Part shown: positions 5,194-6,262 of the stretch, piece by piece
Layout: each line of letters starts with the position of its first letter
How positions within the stretch are numbered: the first letter of the stretch is position 1
Assembly (NCBI GenBank): GCA_902472795.1
Contig: CABROZ010000120.1
Span: 1-6,262, forward strand
Direction: 5' to 3'
Source: an uncultured Bacteroides sp.
Lineage (GTDB): Bacteria > Bacteroidota > Bacteroidia > Bacteroidales > Bacteroidaceae
DNA: 6,262 nucleotides
Translations under genes and position numbers: made by a program
Notes under the pieces: model-generated
Told to the model about the DNA's origin: nothing
The model's input: only the letters and a program-made list of their open reading frames with translations
The model's database searches: none

Positions 5194-6262
5194 ATGAAAA
5201 TAAAGAAAATCATCGCCCGCGAGATACTCGACTCGCGTGGCAATCCGACAGTAGAAGTAGATGTAATCTTGGAAAGCGGTGCCATGGGACGTGCCGCCGT
5301 GCCCTCGGGCGCATCGACGGGCGAACACGAAGCCTTGGAACTGCGCGACGGCGACAAGCACCGCTACGGTGGCAAAGGTACCCTGAAAGCAGTGGACAAC
5401 GTGAACCGCCTGATAGCTCCCGCCCTCATCGGCATGTCGGCTCTCGAGCAACGGGCCATCGACCACAAGATGCTGCAATTAGACGGCACTCCCACCAAAT
5501 CGCACTTAGGTGCCAATGCCATCCTCGGCGTCTCGCTGGCCGTAGCCAAGGCTGCCGCCAACGCACTCGGCATCCCCTTGTACCGCTACATCGGAGGTGT
5601 CAATACGTATGTGATGCCCGTCCCCATGATGAACATCATCAACGGCGGCTCGCACAGCGATGCTCCCATCGCCTTTCAGGAGTTCATGATACGCCCCGTA
5701 GGCGCTCCGTCGTTCCACGAAGGACTGCGCATGGGCGCCGAAGTGTTCCATGCACTGAAGAAAGTGCTCCACGACCGGGGACTCAGCACGGCTGTAGGCG
5801 ATGAAGGCGGATTCGCTCCTGCACTGAACGGCACCGAAGATGCATTAGACAGCATCATGGCCGCCATCCGCGCCGCCGGATACGAACCGGGCAAAGACGT
5901 CAAGATAGGTATGGACTGCGCTTCCAGCGAATTCTACAAGGATGGCGTCTATGACTACACCCTCTTCGAAGGTCCTCAAGGCAAGAAACGTTCTGCCGAC
6001 GAACAGATAGCCTATTTGGAGGAACTCATCAACAAGTACCCCATCGACTCCATCGAAGACGGCATGAGCGAAAACGACTGGGAAGGCTGGAAGAAGCTGA
6101 CCGCCCGCATCGGACACCGCTGCCAGCTGGTAGGCGACGACCTGTTTGTCACCAACGTCGAGTTCCTCCGCAAAGGCATTGCCGAAGGTTGCGCCAACTC
6201 CATCCTGATCAAGGTCAACCAGATCGGCTCGTTGAGCGAAACGCTCGACGCCATCGAGATGG
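5194..6262 (+). CDS. eno: Enolase (phosphopyruvate hydratase), 3' end cut by window edge
   Basis: Enolase interconverts 2-phosphoglycerate and phosphoenolpyruvate in glycolysis and gluconeogenesis, in the cytosol, with magnesium. The frame is open from the ATG at 5194 to the right edge, giving 356 codons of about 425-430 expected. The N-terminal domain has REILDSRGNPTVEV (9-22) and the mobile loop VPSGASTGEHEALELRDGD (36-54). The barrel has NGGSHSDAPIAFQEFMI (150-166, with E163 matching E. coli E168), GDEGGFAP (202-209, E204 matching E209), magnesium ligand D241 in MDCASSEF, E288 in SIEDG, D315 in VGDDLFVTN, and catalytic lysine K340 in LIKVNQIG. The C-terminal SHRSGE segment and second active-site lysine lie beyond the window. 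The start gives the normal family N-terminus, follows an A-rich stretch without a Shine-Dalgarno site, and diverges from rpsL. Coding GC is visibly higher than in the ribosomal genes (5281-5340 is about 70 percent). Confidence 0.98.
   Translation, partial: MKIKKIIAREILDSRGNPTVEVDVILESGAMGRAAVPSGASTGEHEALELRDGDKHRYGGKGTLKAVDNVNRLIAPALIGMSALEQRAIDHKMLQLDGTPTKSHLGANAILGVSLAVAKAAANALGIPLYRYIGGVNTYVMPVPMMNIINGGSHSDAPIAFQEFMIRPVGAPSFHEGLRMGAEVFHALKKVLHDRGLSTAVGDEGGFAPALNGTEDALDSIMAAIRAAGYEPGKDVKIGMDCASSEFYKDGVYDYTLFEGPQGKKRSADEQIAYLEELINKYPIDSIEDGMSENDWEGWKKLTARIGHRCQLVGDDLFVTNVEFLRKGIAEGCANSILIKVNQIGSLSETLDAIEM

Noticed and set aside
5158..6254. Several minus-strand open frames of 69-106 codons opposite eno
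   Set aside because: They are shadows of the GC-rich enolase coding sequence; eno has all its catalytic motifs in one uninterrupted frame.

Overview
This window is core housekeeping chromosome from a member of the Bacteroidota, most likely Bacteroides or a close relative. Three things point there. The proteins read as Bacteroides-type S12, S7, EF-G, S10, L3, L4 and enolase. The start regions are A-rich and mostly lack Shine-Dalgarno sequences. The only convincing promoter (minus strand, 4885-4915) has the Bacteroides -33/-7 form (TTG, 19 bases, TATCTTTG) rather than a sigma70-type -35/-10. The genus call rests on recalled family features, not on a search.

Positions 1-4821 hold a minus-strand translation operon, in transcription order rpsL (S12), rpsG (S7), fusA (EF-G), rpsJ (S10), rplC (L3) and rplD (L4, running off the left edge). 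It joins the classical str and S10 operons, with no tuf gene after fusA. Spacing tightens downstream: 155 nt between rpsL and rpsG, 49 nt between rpsG and fusA, 93 nt between fusA and rpsJ, 24 nt between rpsJ and rplC, then a one-base TAATG overlap between rplC and rplD. The fusA-rpsJ gap carries a strong hairpin (perfect 10-bp stem, 12-nt loop) followed by a short U tract, sited where the str and S10 parts meet. All five complete genes stop with TAA.

Positions 4822-5193 are a 372-bp divergent intergenic region. Its left part is AT-rich and contains the rpsL promoter. Its middle (about 4971-5040) is unexpectedly GC-rich, and its right part has a 9-bp inverted repeat just upstream of eno. No confident eno promoter was found.

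Positions 5194-6262 hold the plus-strand eno gene (enolase), cut by the right edge after 356 codons.

The genes supply decoding-centre proteins (S12, S7), the translocase (EF-G), S10/NusE, two early-assembling 50S proteins (L3, L4) and a glycolytic enzyme. I see no mobile element, CRISPR array, tRNA, rRNA or new system. The points worth a second look are regulatory: the fusA/rpsJ hairpin, the long rpsL-rpsG spacer, the SD-like site before fusA, and the eno leader.
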